Shown here one piece after another: positions 12,116-25,214 of a DNA stretch of 64,000 bases. This DNA comes from Nomia melanderi (taxonomy: Eukaryota; Arthropoda; Insecta; Hymenoptera; Halictidae): the NCBI RefSeq assembly GCF_051020985.1, contig NW_027475134.1:1-64000 (forward strand). Direction: 5' to 3'. The notes beneath the pieces are model-generated. The model searched no databases. It was not told where the DNA came from and saw only the letters and a list, made by a program, of their open reading frames with translations. Each line of letters opens with the position of its first letter. The stretch's first letter is position 1. Both the position numbers and the translations under genes were made by a program.

Positions 12116-13150
12116 GTGCATTGCCTGTAGGATGCCCTGGCGCATGAATCTGTGCTGCGGGAACGACCTCGGACCACCAGGAGCCGAGAAAACCACCGAC
12201 TCATGGGGCCGGACACACTGGGTCAGGGAAAAATCCAATATATATCTGGTGATATCTCGGGTTCTATTAGAGACAGCGCTATAAATCAAAGTGCATTTTC
12301 TGCAGGAGCCCCTGGCGCATGAATCGGTGCAGCGGGAGCGATCTCGGACCACCGGGAGCCGAGAAAACCATGGCTAATAGGGCCGGTCACCCTGGGACTG
12401 GGAAAAATCCAATATATATCTGGTGATATCTCGGGTGCTATTACAGATAGCGCAATAAATCAAAGTGAATTATCTGCAGGCGGCCTTGGCGCATGAATAT
12501 GTGCAGCGGGAACAGCCTCGGACCACCAGGGGCCGAGAAAACCACCGTCTCATGGGGCCGGACTGCCAGGGTCAGGGAAAAATCCAATATATATCTGGTG
12601 ATATGTCGGGTGATATTAGAGATAGCGCAATAAATCAAAGTGCATTGTCTGTAGGAGGCCCTGGCGTATGAATCTGTGCAGCGGGAACGACCTGGGACCA
12701 CCAGGGGCCGAGAAAACCACCGACACATGTGGCCGGACACTCGGCGTCAGGGGAAAATCCAATATATATCTGGTGATATCTCGGGTGCTATTACAGATAG
12801 CGCAATAAATCAAAGTGCATTGCCTGTAGGATGCCCTGGCGCATGAATCTGTGCTGCGGGAACGACCTCGGACCACCAGGAGCCGAGAAAACCACCGACT
12901 CATGGGGCCGGACACACTGGGTCAGGGAAAAATCCAATATATATCTGGTGATATCTCGGGTGCTATTAGAGATAGCGCTCTAAACCAAAGAGAATTATCT
13001 GCAGGGGGCCCTCGCGCATGAATCTGTGCAGCGGAAACGACCTCGGACCACCAGGTGCCGTGAAAACCACCGACACATGGGGCCGGACTGTCAGGGTCAG
13101 GGAAAAATCCAATATGTATCTGGTGATATCTCGGGTGCTATTAGAGATAG
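12116..13150. repeat. Copy of 6691-7725 with one replaced patch (D2)
   Basis: Matches 6691-7725 at an offset of exactly 5425 bp (31 monomers). Within it, about 120 bp (12823 to about 12940) instead carries the TGCCTGTAGGATGCCCTGG variant seen at 12119 and 6694. Identity to the first source then resumes at the same offset (CGCTCTAAACCAAAGAGAAT at 12976 and 7551). A same-register patch of this kind fits gene conversion better than crossover. Confidence 0.88.
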
Positions 13151-13857
13151 CGGAATAAACTAAAGTGAATTATCTATAGGAGGCCCTGGCGCATGAGTCT
13201 GTGCAGCGGGAACGACCTCGGACCACCAGGGGCCGAGAAAACCACCGTCTCATGGGGCCGGACACTCAGGGTCAGGGGAAGATCCAATATATATCTGGAG
13301 ATATCTCGGGTGCTATTAGAGATAGCGCGATAAACCAACGTGCATTGCCTGTAGGAGGCCCTGGAGCTTGAATCTGTGTAAAGGGAACGACCTCGGACCA
13401 CCAGGGGCCGTGAAAACCACCGATACATGGGGCCGGAGTGTCAGGGTCAGGGAAAAATCCAATATATATCTGGTGATATCACGGGTGCTATTAGAGATAG
13501 CGCAATAACAAAAATTAATTATCTGCAGGAGGCCCTGGCGCATGATTCTGTGCAGCGGGAACTACCTCGGACCACCAGGGGCCGAGAAAACCACCGACAC
13601 ATGGGACCGGACACTCAGGGTCAGGGAAAAATCCAATATATATCTAGTGATATCTCGGGTGCTATTAGAGATAGCGCAATAAACAAAAATGAATTATCTG
13701 CAGGAGGCCCTGGCGCATGAATCTGTGCAGCTGGAACGACCTCGGACCACCAGGGGCCGGGAAAATTACAGATTTTCGGTATCCGTCACCCAAGCTCATG
13801 TAAAAATACAGCATATATCTGGTGATATCTCGGGTGCTATTACAGATAGCGCGATAA
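13116..13857. repeat. Copy of 5245-5986 (D3)
   Basis: Matches 5245-5986 at an offset of 7871 bp, with one substitution noticed (GGGTGAGGGG versus GGGTCAGGGG near 5399/13270). It directly follows the copy of 6691-7725, so the order of the two source blocks is inverted relative to the original although both remain in the same orientation. It includes the unusual GGAGCTTGAATC and GTGTAAAGGGAACG variants. Confidence 0.9.
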
Positions 13858-15740
13858 TGCAAAGTACATTGTCTGCAGGAAGCCTTGGCGCATAAATCTG
13901 TGCAGCGGGAACGACCTCGGACCACCAGTGGCCGAGTAAACCACCGACACATTGGGCCGGACACCCAAGGTCATGTAAAAATCCAGGATGTATCTGAAGA
14001 TATCTCGGGTGCTATTAGAGATAGCGCAATAATCCAAAGTGACTTATCTGCAGGAGGCCCTGGCGCATGAATCTGTGCAGCAGGAGCGACCTCGGACGAC
14101 CAGGGGCCGAGAAAACCACCGTCAGATGGGGCCGGACACTCACTGTCAGGGAAAAATCCAATATATATCTGGTGATATCTCGTGTGCTATTAGAGATAGC
14201 GCGACAAATCAAGGTGCATTGTCTGCAGGAAGCCCAGGCGCATGTATCTGTGCAGCAGGAACGACCTCGGACCACCAGGGGCCGAGAAAATTAAAGATTT
14301 TCGGTATGCGTCTGCCATGGTCATGTAAAAATCCAGCATATATCTAGTAATATCTCGGGTGCTATTAGAGATAGCGCAGTAAATCCAAGTGCATTGTCCG
14401 TATGAGGCCCTTGGGCATGAATCTGAGCAGCAGGAACGACATCGGAACACCAGGGGCCGAGAAAGCCACCGACACATGGGGCCGGACACTCAGGGTCAGG
14501 GAAAAATCCAATATGTATCTGGTGATATCTCGGGTGCTATTAGAGATAGTGCGATAAACCAAAGTGAATTATCTGCTGGAGGCCCTGCCGCATGAATCTC
14601 TGCAGCGGGATCGACCTCGGAACACCACGAGCCGAGAAAACCACCGACTCATGGGGCCGGACACACTGGGTCAGGGAAAAATCCAATATATATCTGGTGA
14701 TATCTCGGGTGCTATTAGAGATAGTGCAATAAATCAAAGTGCATTGTCCGTATGAGGCCCCTGCGCATGCTTCTGAGCAGGAGGAAAGACCTCGGACCAC
14801 CAGGGGCCGAGAAAACCACCGACACATGGGGCCGCACACTCAGGGTAAGGGAAAAATCCAATTTACATCTGTTGATATCTCGACTGCTATTAGAGATAGC
14901 GCGATAAATCAAAGTGCATTGTCTGCAGGAGGAACTGGCGCATGAATCTGTGCAGCGCGAACGTCCTCGGACCACCAGGGTCCGAGAAAATTACCGATTT
15001 TCGGCATCCGTCACCCAAGGTCATGAAAAAATCCAGCATGTATCTGGTGATATCTCGGGTACTATTAGATATAACGCATTAATCAAAGTGGATTGTGTGC
15101 AGGAAGCGCTGGCGCATGAATCTGTGCAGCAGGAACGACCTCGGACCACCAGGGGCCGAGAAAATTACAGATTTTCGGTATCCGTCACTCAAGGTCATGT
15201 TAAAATCCAGCATATATCTGGTGATATCTCGGGTGCTATTAGAGATAGCGCAATAAACCAAATTGGCTTGCCTGCAGGAGGCCCTGGCGCATGAATCTGT
15301 GAAGCGGGAACGACCTCGGACCACCAGGAGCCGAGAAAACCACCGACTCGTGGGGCCGGACACACTGGGTCAGGGAAAAATCCATTATATATCTGGTGAT
15401 ATCTCGGGTGCTATTAGAAATAGCGCAATAAACCAAAGTGGCTTGCCTGCAGGCGGCCCTGGCGCATGAATCTGCGCAGCGGGAACGACCTCGGACCACC
15501 AGGAGCCGAGAAAACCACCGACTCATGGGGCCGGACACTCCGGGTCTGGGAAAAATCCAATATATATCTGGTGATATCTCGACTGCTATTAGAGATAGCG
15601 CGATAAATCAAAGTCCATTGTCTGCAGGAGGACCTGGCGCATGAATCTGTGCAGCGCGAACGTCCTCGGACCACCAGGGGCCGAGAAAATTACAGATTTT
15701 CGGCATCCGTCACCCAAGGTCATGAAAAAATCCAGCATGT
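13766..15740. repeat. Type B monomers, third cluster
   Basis: B blocks start at about 13766, 14291, 14991, 15165 and 15690. The first is a duplicate of that at 5895. The last three are duplicates of 7992-8691. The copy at 14291 is unusual (TTAAAGATTTTCGGTATGCG, then TGCCATGGTCATG) and has no close partner seen in the window. Confidence 0.88.
13940..13995. repeat. A/B hybrid monomer block 2
   Basis: Same arrangement as at 3271: CCGACACATTGGGCCGGAC (type A) joins CCAAGGTCATGTAAAAATCC (type B), followed by AGGATGTATCTGAAGATATC. It shares the AGGATGTATCTGA ending with the 3271 copy, so the two probably descend from one hybrid. Confidence 0.8.
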
Positions 15741-16839
15741 ATCTGGTGATATCTCGGGTACTATTACATATAGCGCAATAATTCAAAGTGCTTTGTCCGT
15801 ATGAGGCCCTTGCGCAAGAATCTGAGCAGCAGGAAAGACCTCGGACCACCAGAAGCCGCGAAAACCACCGACACATGGGACCGGACACTCAGGGTCAGGG
15901 AAAAATCCAATATATATCTGGTGATATCTCGGGTGCTATTACAGATAGCGCAATAAATCAAAGTGCATTGTCTGTAGGATTCCCTGTCGCATGAATGTGT
16001 ATAGCGGGAACGACCTTGGACCACCACGGACCGAGAAAACCACCGTCTCATGGGGACGGACACTCAGGGTCAGGGAAAAATCCAATATATATCTGGTGAT
16101 ATCTCGGGTGCTATTACAGATAGCACAATAAATCAAAGTGCATTGTCTGTAGGAGGCCCTGGCGCATGAATCTGGGCAGCGGGAACGACCTCGGACCACC
16201 AGGGGCCGAGAAAACCACAGTCTCATGGCGCCGGACACTCAGGGTCAGGGAAAAATCCAATATATATCTGGTGATGTCTCGGGTTCTATTAGAGATAGCG
16301 CAATAAACCAAAGTGAATTATCTGCAGGAGGCCCTGGCGCATGAATCTGTGCAGCGGGAACGACATCGGACAACCAGGGGCCGAGAAAACCACCGTCTCA
16401 TGGGGCCGGACACTCAGGGTCTGGGGAAAATCCAATATATATCTGGTGATATCTCGCGTGCTATTAGAGATAGCGCAATAAACCAAAGTGAATTATCTGC
16501 AGGAGGCCCTGGCGCATGAATCTGTGCAGCGGGAACGACCTTGGACCACCACGGGCCGAGAAAACCACCGTCTCATGGGGCTGGACACTAAGGGTCAGGG
16601 AAAAATCCAATATATATCTGGTGATATCTCGGGTGCTATTAGAGATTGCGCAATAAATCAAAGTGCATTGTCTGCAGGAGGCCCTAGCGCATGAATCTGT
16701 GCAGCGGGAACAACCACGGACCACCAGGGGCCGAGAAAACCACCGCCTCATGGGGTCGGACACTCAGGGTCAGGGAAAAATCCAATATATATCTGGTGAT
16801 ATGTCGGGTGCTATTACAGATAGCGCAATAAATCAAAGT
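14668..16839. repeat. Segmental duplication D4, copy 2
   Basis: Partner of 7669-9840. It is followed immediately by a copy of 11745-12118, so the second copy skips the 1.9 kb (11 monomers) that follow in the first copy. The three CTGCAGGCGG/CTGCAGGAGG monomers with GGCTTGCCTGCAGG are found only in these two copies. Confidence 0.95.
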
Positions 16840-17190
16840 CCATTGTCTGCAGGAGGCCCTAGCGCATGAATCAGTGCAGCGGGATCCACCTCGGACCACC
16901 AGGGGTCGAGAAAACCACCGAAACATTGGGCCGGCCACTCAGGGTCAGGGAAAAATCCAATATAAATCTGGTGATATCTCGGGTGCTATTACAGATAGCG
17001 CAATAAATCAATGTGCATTGTCTGCGGGAGGCCCTGGCGCATGCGTCTGTGCAGCGGGAACGACCTCGGACCACCAGGGACCGAGAAAACCCCCGTCTCA
17101 TGCGGCCGGACACTCAGGGTCAGGGGAAAATCCAATATATATCTGGTGATATCTCGGGTGCTATTAGAGATAGCGCTATAAACCAAAGTG
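16817..17190. repeat. Copy of 11745-12118 (D5, 374 bp)
   Basis: Matches 11745-12118 at an offset of 5072 bp, including the rare GGGATCCACC, AAACATTGGGCCGGCC and GGCGCATGCGTC variants. It joins the end of the D4 copy without a gap. The difference between the two offsets (6999 and 5072) is 1927 bp, equal to 11 monomers plus the 2-bp insertion near 11537. Confidence 0.92.
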
Positions 17191-17476
17191 AATTATCTGC
17201 AGGAGGCCCTGGCGCATGAATCTGTGCAGCGGGAACGACCTCGAACGGCCAGGGGCCGAGAAAACCACAATCTCATGGGGCCGGACTGTCAGGGTCAGGG
17301 AAAAATCCATTATATATCGGGTGATATCTCGGGTGCCATTAGAGATAGCGCGATAAACCAAAGTGCATTGTCTGTTGGAGGCCCTGGCGCATGAATCTGG
17401 CCAGCGGGAACGACCTCGGACCACCAGGAGCCGAGAAAACCACCGTCTCATGGTGCCGGACACTCAGGGTCAGGGA

Positions 17477-17882
17477 AAAATCCAATATATATCTGGTGAT
17501 ATCTCGGGTGCTATTAGAGATAGCGCAATAAACCAAAGTGAATTATCTGCAGGTGGCCCTGGCGCATGCGTCTGTGCAGCGGGAACGACCTCGGACCACC
17601 AGGGACCGAGAAAACCCCCGTCTCATGCGGCCGGACACTCAGGGTCAGGGGAAAATCCAATATATATCTGGTGATATCTCGGGTGCTATTAGAGATAGCG
17701 CAATAAACCAAAGTGAATTATCTGCAGGTGGCCCTGGCGCATGCGTCTGTGCAGCGGGAACGACCTCGGACCACCAGGGACCGAGAAAACCCCCGTCTCA
17801 TGCGGCCGGACACTCAGGGTCAGGGGAAAATCCAATATATATCTGGTGATATCTCGGGTGCTATTAGAGATAGCGCAATAAA
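17477..17882. repeat. Two identical adjacent monomers (SphI subfamily)
   Basis: Bases 17477-17707 and 17652-17882 are identical (231 bp, offset 175), so one whole monomer was duplicated in tandem with no change since. The monomer is marked by GCGCATGCGTCTGTGCAGC (an SphI site), GGGACCGAGAAAACCCCCG and CATGCGGCCGG. The same subfamily appears singly near 11970, 17040, 24040, 24915, 26140 and 27565. Confidence 0.93.
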
Positions 17883-18844
17883 TCAAAGTGCATTGTCTGT
17901 AGGAGGCCCTGGCGCATGAATCTGTGCAGCGGGATCGACCTCGGACCACCAGGGGCCGAGAAAATCACCGTCTCATGGGGTCGGACTGTCCGGGTCAGGG
18001 AAAAATCCAATATATATCTGGTGATATCTCGGGTGCTATTAGAGATAGCGCAATAAATCAAAGTCAATTATCTGCAGGGGGCCCTGGCGCATGAATCTGT
18101 GCAGCGGGAACGACCTCGGACCACCAGGGGCCGAGAAAATCACCGTCTCATGGGGCCGGACTGTCAGGTCAGGGAAAAATCCAATATATATATGGTGATA
18201 TCTCGGGTGCTATTATAGATAGCGCAATAAATCAAAGTGCATTTTCTGTAGGAGGCACTGGCGCATCAATCTGTGCTGCGGGATCGACCTCGGACCACCA
18301 GGGGCCGAGAAAATCACCGTTTCATGGGGCCGGACACTCAAGGTCAGTGAAAAATCCAATATAAATCTGGTGATATCTCGGGTGCTATTACAGATAGCGC
18401 AATAAATCAAAGTGCATTGCCTGTAGGAGGCCCTGGCGCATGAATCTGTGCAGCGGGATCGACCTCGGACCACCAGGGGCCGAGAAAACCACCGTCTCAT
18501 GGGGCCGGACACTCAGGGTCAGGGGAAAATCCAATATATATATGGTGATATCTCGGGTGCTATTACAGATACCGCAATAAATCAAAGTGAATTATCTGCA
18601 GGGGGCCCTGGCGCATGAATCTGTGCAGCGGGAACGAACTCGGACCACCAGGGGCCGAGGAAACCACCGTCTCATGGGGTCGGACACTCAGGTTCAGGGA
18701 AAAATCCGATATATATCTGGTGATATCTCGGGTGCTATTAGAGATAGCGCAATAAACCAAAGTGAATTATCTATAGGGGGCCCTGGCGCATGAATCTGTG
18801 CAGCGGGAACGACCTCGGACCACCAGGGGCCGAGAAAATCACCG

Positions 18845-19260
18845 TTTCATGGGGCCGAACACTCAGGGTCGGTGAAAAATCCAATATATATCTGGTGATA
18901 TGTCGGGTGCTATTAGAGATAGCGCAATAAACCAAAGTGAATTGTCTGCAGGGGAGCCGGCGCATGAATCTGTGCAGCGGGAACGACCTCGAACCACCAG
19001 GGGCTGAGAAAACCACCGACACATGGGGCCGGACTGTCAGGGACGGGGAAAAATCCAATATATATCTGGTGATATCTCGGGTGCTATTACAGATAGCGCA
19101 ATAAACCAAAGTGAATTGTCTGCAGGAAGCCCTGGCGCATGAATCTGGCCAGCGGGAACGACCTCGCACCACAAGGGGACGAGAAGACCTCGGTCTCGTG
19201 GGGTCGGACACTCAAGGTCAGGGAAAAATCCAATATAAATCTGTTGATATCTCGGGTGCT
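18845..19260. repeat. Duplication D6, copy 1 (with a 1-bp-short monomer)
   Basis: Matches about 21644-22060 at an offset of 2799 bp with several substitutions, so it is older than D4. Both copies share a monomer one base short at GCAGGGGAGCCGGCGC / GCAGGGGCGCCGGCGC, and the rare strings CTCGAACCACCAGGGGCTGA and CTCGCACCACAAGGGGACG. Confidence 0.85.
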
Positions 19261-19699
19261 ATTACAGATAGCGCAATAAATCAAAGTGCATTGTCTGTAG
19301 GAGGCCCTGGCGCATGAATCTGTGCAGCGGGATCGACCTCGGACCACCAGGGGCCGAGAAAATTACAGATATTCGGAATCCGTCACCCAAGGTCATGTAA
19401 AAATCCAGCATATATCTGGTGATATCTCGGGTGCTATTACAGATAGCGCAATAAATCAACATGCATTGTCTGTAGGAGGCCCTGGCGCATGAATCTGTGC
19501 AGCGGGAACGACCTCGGACGGCCAGGGGCCGAGAAAACCACAATCTCATGGGGCCGGACTGTCATGGTCAGGGAAAAATCCATTATATATCGGGTGATAT
19601 CTCGGGTGCCATTAGAGATAGCGCGATAAATCAAAGTGCATTGTCTGTGGGAGGCACTGTCGCATGAATCTGTGCAGCGACAACGACCTCGGATCAAGA

Positions 19700-20495
19700 G
19701 GGGCCGAGAAAATTACAGATATTCGGAATCCGTCACCCATGGTCATGTAAAAATCCAGCATATATCTGGTGACATCTCGGGTGCTATTACAGATAGCGCA
19801 ATAAACCAAAGTGCATTGTCTGTAGGAGGCCCTGGCGCATGAATCTGTGCAGCGGGAACGACCTCGGACCACCAGGGGCCCAGAAAACCACCGTCTCATG
19901 GTGCCGAACACTCAGGGTCCGTGAAAAATCCAATATATATCTGGTGATATGTCGGGTGCTATTAGAGATAGCGCAATAAACCAAAGTGAATTGTCTGCAG
20001 GAGGCCCTGGCGCATGAATGTGTGCAGCGGGAACGACCTCGGACCACCAGGGGCCGGGAAAACCACCGTCTCATGGGGCCGGACACTCAGGGTCAGGGAA
20101 AAATCCCATATATATCTGGTGATATCTCGGGTGCTATTACTGATAGCGCAATAAATCAAAGTGCATTGTCTGTAGGAGGACCTGGCGCATGAATCTGGCC
20201 AGCGGGAACGACCTCGGACCACCAGGGACCGAGAAAACCACCGTGTCATGGGGCCGGACACTCAGGGTCAGGGAAAAATTCAATATATATCTGGTGATAT
20301 CTCGGGTGCTATTAGAGATAGCGCTATAAACCAAAGTGCATTGTCTGTTGGATGCCCTGGCGCATGAATCTGGCCAGCGGGAACGACCTCGGACCACCAG
20401 GAGCCGAGAAAACCACCGTCTCATGGGGCCGGACACTCAGGGTCAGGGAAAAATCCAATATATATCTGGTGATGTCTCGGGTGCTATTAGAGGTA
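19700..20495. repeat. Duplication D7, copy 1 (about 795 bp)
   Basis: Matches 22849-23644 at an offset of 3149 bp. It starts in a type B monomer (ATATTCGGAATCCGTCAC, then CCATGGTCATG) and runs through the GGGAAAAATCCCATATATAT and ATGAATCTGGCCAGCGGG variants. A few substitutions separate the copies. Confidence 0.85.
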
Positions 20496-21643
20496 GCGCA
20501 ATAAACCAAAGTGCATTGTCTGTAGGAGGCACTGGCGAATGCATCTGTAGAGCAGGAACGACCTCGGACCACCAGGGGCCGAGAAAATTACAGATATTCG
20601 GAATCCGTCACCCAAGGTCATGTAAAAATCCAGCATATATCTGGTGATATCTCGGGTGCTATTACAGATAGCGCAATAAATCAAAATGCATTGTCTGTAG
20701 GAGGCCCTGGCGCATGAATCTTTGCAGCGGGAACGTCCCCGGACCACCAGGGACCGAGAAAACCACCGTCTCATGGGGCCGGTCACTCAGGGTCGGGGAA
20801 AAATCCAATATATATCTGGTGATATCTCGGGTGCTATTAGAGATAGCGCGATAAATCAAAGTGCCTTGCCCGCGCGAGGCCCTGGCGCATGAATCTGTGC
20901 AGCGGCAACGACCTCGGACCACCAGGGGCCGAGAAAACCACCGACACATGGGGCCGGACACTCAGGGTCAGGGAAGAATCCAATATATATCTGGTGATAT
21001 CTCGGGTGCTATTAGAGGTAGCGCAATAAACCAAAGTGCATTGTCTGTTGGAGGCCCTGGCGCATGAATCTGGCCAGCGGGAACGACCTCGGACCACCAG
21101 GAGCCGAGAAAACCACCGTCTCATTGTGCCGGACACTCAGAGTCAGGAAAAAATCCAATATATATCTGGTGATATCTCGGGTGCTATTAGAGATAGCGCA
21201 ATAAACCAAAGTGAATTATCTGCAGGTGGCGCTGGCGCATGAATCTGTGCAGCGGGAACGACCTCGGACCACCAGGGGCCGAGAAAACAACCGTCTCATA
21301 GGGCCGGACACTCAGGGTCAGGGAAAAATCCCATATATATCTGGTGATATCTCGGGTGCTATTACGGATAGCGCAATAAATCAAAGTGCATTGTCTGTAG
21401 GAGGCCCTGGCGCATGCATCTGTGCAGCAGGATCGACCTCGGACCACGACGGACCGAGAAAACCATCGACACATGGGGCCGCACTGTCAGGGTCAAGGAA
21501 AAATCCAATATATATCTGGTGATATCTCGGGTGCTATTAGAGATAGCGCGATAAATCAAAGTGCCTTGTCTGTGGGAGGCCCTGTCGCATGAATCTGTGC
21601 AGCGGGAACGACCTCGGACCACCAGGGGCCAAGAAAACCACCG

Positions 21644-22060
21644 TCTCATGGGGCTGAACACTCAGGGTCGGTGAAAAATCCAATATATACCTGGTGATAT
21701 GTCGGGTGCTATTAGAGATAGCGCAATAAACCAAAGTAAATTGTCTGCAGGGGCGCCGGCGCATGAATCTGTGCAGCGGGAACGACCTCGAACCACCAGG
21801 GGCTGAAAAAACCACCGACACATGGGGCCGGACTGTCAGGGTCGGGGAAAAATCCAATATATATCTGGTGATATCTCGGGTGCTATTACAGATAGCGCAA
21901 TCAACCAAAGTGAATTGTCTGCAGGAAGCCCTGGCGCATGAATCTGGCCAGCGGGAACGACCTCGCACCACAAGGGGACGAGAAGACCACGGGCTCATGG
22001 GGTCGGACACTCAAGGTCAGGGAAAAATCCAATATAAATCTGTTGATATCTCGGGTGCTA
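21644..22060. repeat. Duplication D6, copy 2
   Basis: Partner of 18845-19260. The following 600 bp (21905-22505) form another duplication with 27705-28305, so this point is a junction between blocks of different ancestry. Confidence 0.85.
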
Positions 22061-22505
22061 TTACAGATAGCGCAATAAATCAAAGTGCATTGCCTGTAGG
22101 AGGCCCTGGCGCATGAATCTGTGCAGCGGGATCGACCTCGGACCACCAGGGGCCGAGAAAACCACCGTCTCATGGGGCCGAACACTCAGGGTCAGGGGAA
22201 AATCCAATATATATATGGTGATATCTCGGGTGCTATTACTGATACAGCAATAAATCAAAGTGAATTATCTGCAGGGCGCCCGGGCGCATGAATCTGTGCA
22301 GCGGGAACGACCTCGGACCACCAGGGGCCGAGGAAACCACCGTCTCATGGGGTCGGACACTCAGGGTCAGGGAAAAATCCACTATATATCTGGTTATGTC
22401 TCGGGTGCTATTAGAGATAGCGCAATAAACCAAAGTGAATTATCTGCAGGAGGCCCTGACGCATGAATCTGTGCAGCGGGAACGACCTCGGACCACCAGG
22501 GGCCG
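21905..22505. repeat. Duplication D8, copy 1 (about 600 bp)
   Basis: Matches 27705-28305 at an offset of 5800 bp, which is 33 monomers plus the 25-bp duplication at 26874. Diagnostic shared strings are GATACAGCAATAAATC, GCAGGGCGCCCGGGCGC and CTGGTTATGTCTCGGG. Confidence 0.88.
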
Positions 22506-22848
22506 GGAAAACCACCGTCTCATGGGGCCGGACACTCAGGGTCAGGGAAAAATCCCATATATATCTGGTGATATCTCGGGTGCTATTACTGATAGCGCAA
22601 TAAATCAAAGTGCATTGTCTGTAGGAGGACCTGGCGCATGAATCTGGCCAGCGGGAACGACCTCGGACCACCAGGGACCGAGAAAACCACCGTCTCATGG
22701 GGTCGGACACTCAGGGTCAGGGAAAAATCCAATATATATCTCGTGATATCTCGGGTGCTATTAGAGGTAGCGCAATAAATCAAAGTGCATTGCCTGTAGG
22801 AGGCCCTGGCGCATGAATCTGTGCAGCGGGATCGACCTCGGACCACCA

Positions 22849-23644
22849 GGGGCCGAGAAAATTACAGATATTCGGAATCCGTCACCCATGGTCATGTAAA
22901 AATCCAGCATATATCTGGTGACATCTCGGGTGCTATTACAGATAGCGCAATAAACCAAAGTGCATTGTCTGTAGGAGGCCCTGGCGCATGAATCTGTGCA
23001 GCGGGAACGACCTCGGACCACCAGGGGCCCAGAAAACCACCGTCTCATGGGGCCGAACACTCAGGGTCGGTGAAAAATCCAATATATATCTGGTGATATG
23101 TCGGGTGCTATTAGAGATAGCGCAATAAACCAAAGTGAATTGTCTGCAGGAGGCCCTGGCGCAAGAATGTGTGCAGCGGGAACGACCTCGGACCACCAGG
23201 GGCCGGGAAAACCACCGTCTCATGGGGCCGGACACTCAGGGTCAGGGAAAAATCCCATATATATCTGGTGATATCTCGGGTGCTATTACTGATAGCGCAA
23301 TAAATCAAAGTGCATTGTCTGTAGGAGGACCTGGCGCATGAATCTGGCCAGCGGGAACGACCTCGGACCACCAGGGACCGAGAAAACCACCGTCTCATGG
23401 GGCCGGACACTCAGGGTCAGGGAAAAATTCAATATATATCTGGTGATATCTCGGGTGCTATTAGAGATAGCGCTATAAACCAAAGTGCATTGTCTGTAGG
23501 AGGCCCTGGCGCATGAATCTGGCCAGCGGGAACGACCTCGGACCACCAGGAGCCGAGAAAACCACCGTCTCATGGGGCCGGACACTCAGGGTCAGGAAAA
23601 AATCCAATATATATCTGGTGATGTCTCGGGTGCTATTACAGATA
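22849..23644. repeat. Duplication D7, copy 2
   Basis: Partner of 19700-20495. It differs at a handful of sites, for example GCGCAAGAATG instead of GCGCATGAATG near 23160. Confidence 0.85.
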
Positions 23645-25214
23645 GCGCAATAAAGCAAAGTGCATTGTCTGCAGGAAGCCCTGGCGCATGATTCTGTGCA
23701 GCGGCAACGACGTAGGACCTCCAGGAGCCCAGAAAATCACCGTCTCATGGGGCCGGACTGTCAGGGTCAGGGAAAAATCCAATATATATCTGGTGATATC
23801 TCGGGTGCTATTAGAGATAGCGCAATAAGTCAAAGTGCATTGTCAGTAGGAGGCACTGGCGAATGAATCTGGCCAGCGGGTACGACCACGGACCACCAGG
23901 AGCCGAGAAAACCACCGTCTCATGGTGCCGGACACTCAGGGTCAGGGAAAAATCCAATATATATCTGGTGATATCTCGGGTGCTATTAGAGATAGCGCAA
24001 TAAACCAAAGTGAATTATCTGCAGGTGGCCCTGGCGCATGCGTCTGTGCAGCGGGAACGACCTCGGACCACCAGGGACCGAGAAAACCCCCGTCTCATGC
24101 GGCCGGACACTCAGGGTCAGGGAAGAATCCAATATATATCTGGTGATATCTCGGGTGCTATTAGCGATAGCGCGATAAATCAAAGTGCCTTGTCTGCGGG
24201 AGGCCCAGGCGCATGAATCTGTGCAGCGGCAACGACCTCGGACCACCAGGGGCCGAGAAAACCACCGACACATGGGGCCGGACACTCAGGGTCAGGGAAG
24301 AATCCAATATATATCTGGTGATGTCTCGGGTGCTATTAGAGATAGCGCAATAAATCAAAGTGCATTGTCTGTAGGAGGCACGGGCGAATGAATCTGTGGA
24401 GCAGGAACGACCTCGGACCACCAGGGGCCGAGAAAACCACCGACACATGGGGCCGGACACTCAGGGTCAGGGAAGAATCCAATATATATCCGGTGATATC
24501 TCGGGTGCTATTAGCGATAGCGCGATAAATCAAAGTGCCTTGTCTGCGGGAGGCCCTGGCGCATGAATCTGTGCAGCGGCAACGACCTCGGACCACCAGG
24601 GGCCGAGAAAACCACCGACACATGGGGCCGGACACTCAGGGTCAGGGAAGAATCCAATATATATCTGGTGATATCTCGGGTGCTATTAGAGGTAGCACAA
24701 TAAACCAAAGTTCATTGTCTGTTGGAGGCCCTGGCGCATGAATCTGGCCAGCGGGAACGATCTCGGACCACCAGGAGCCGAGAAAACCACCGTCTCACGG
24801 TGCCGGACACTCAGGGTCAGGGAAAAATCCAATATATATCTGGTGATATCTCGGGTGCTATTAGAGATAGCGCAATAAACCAAAGTGAATTATCTGCAGG
24901 TGGCCCTGGCGCATGCGTCTGTGCAGCGGGAACGACCTCGTACCACTAGGGACCGAGAAAACCGCCGTCTCATGCGGCCGGACACTCAGGGTCAGGGGAA
25001 AATCCAATATATATCTGGTGATATCTCGGGTGCTATTAGAGATAGCGCAATAAATCAAAGTGCATTGTCTGCAGGAAGCCCTGGCGCATGATTCGGTGCA
25101 GCGGGAACGACCTCGGAACACCAGGGGCCGAGAAAACCACCGACACATGGAGCCGGACACTCAGGGTCAGGGAAGAATCCAATATATATCTGGTGATATC
25201 TCGGGTGCTATTAG

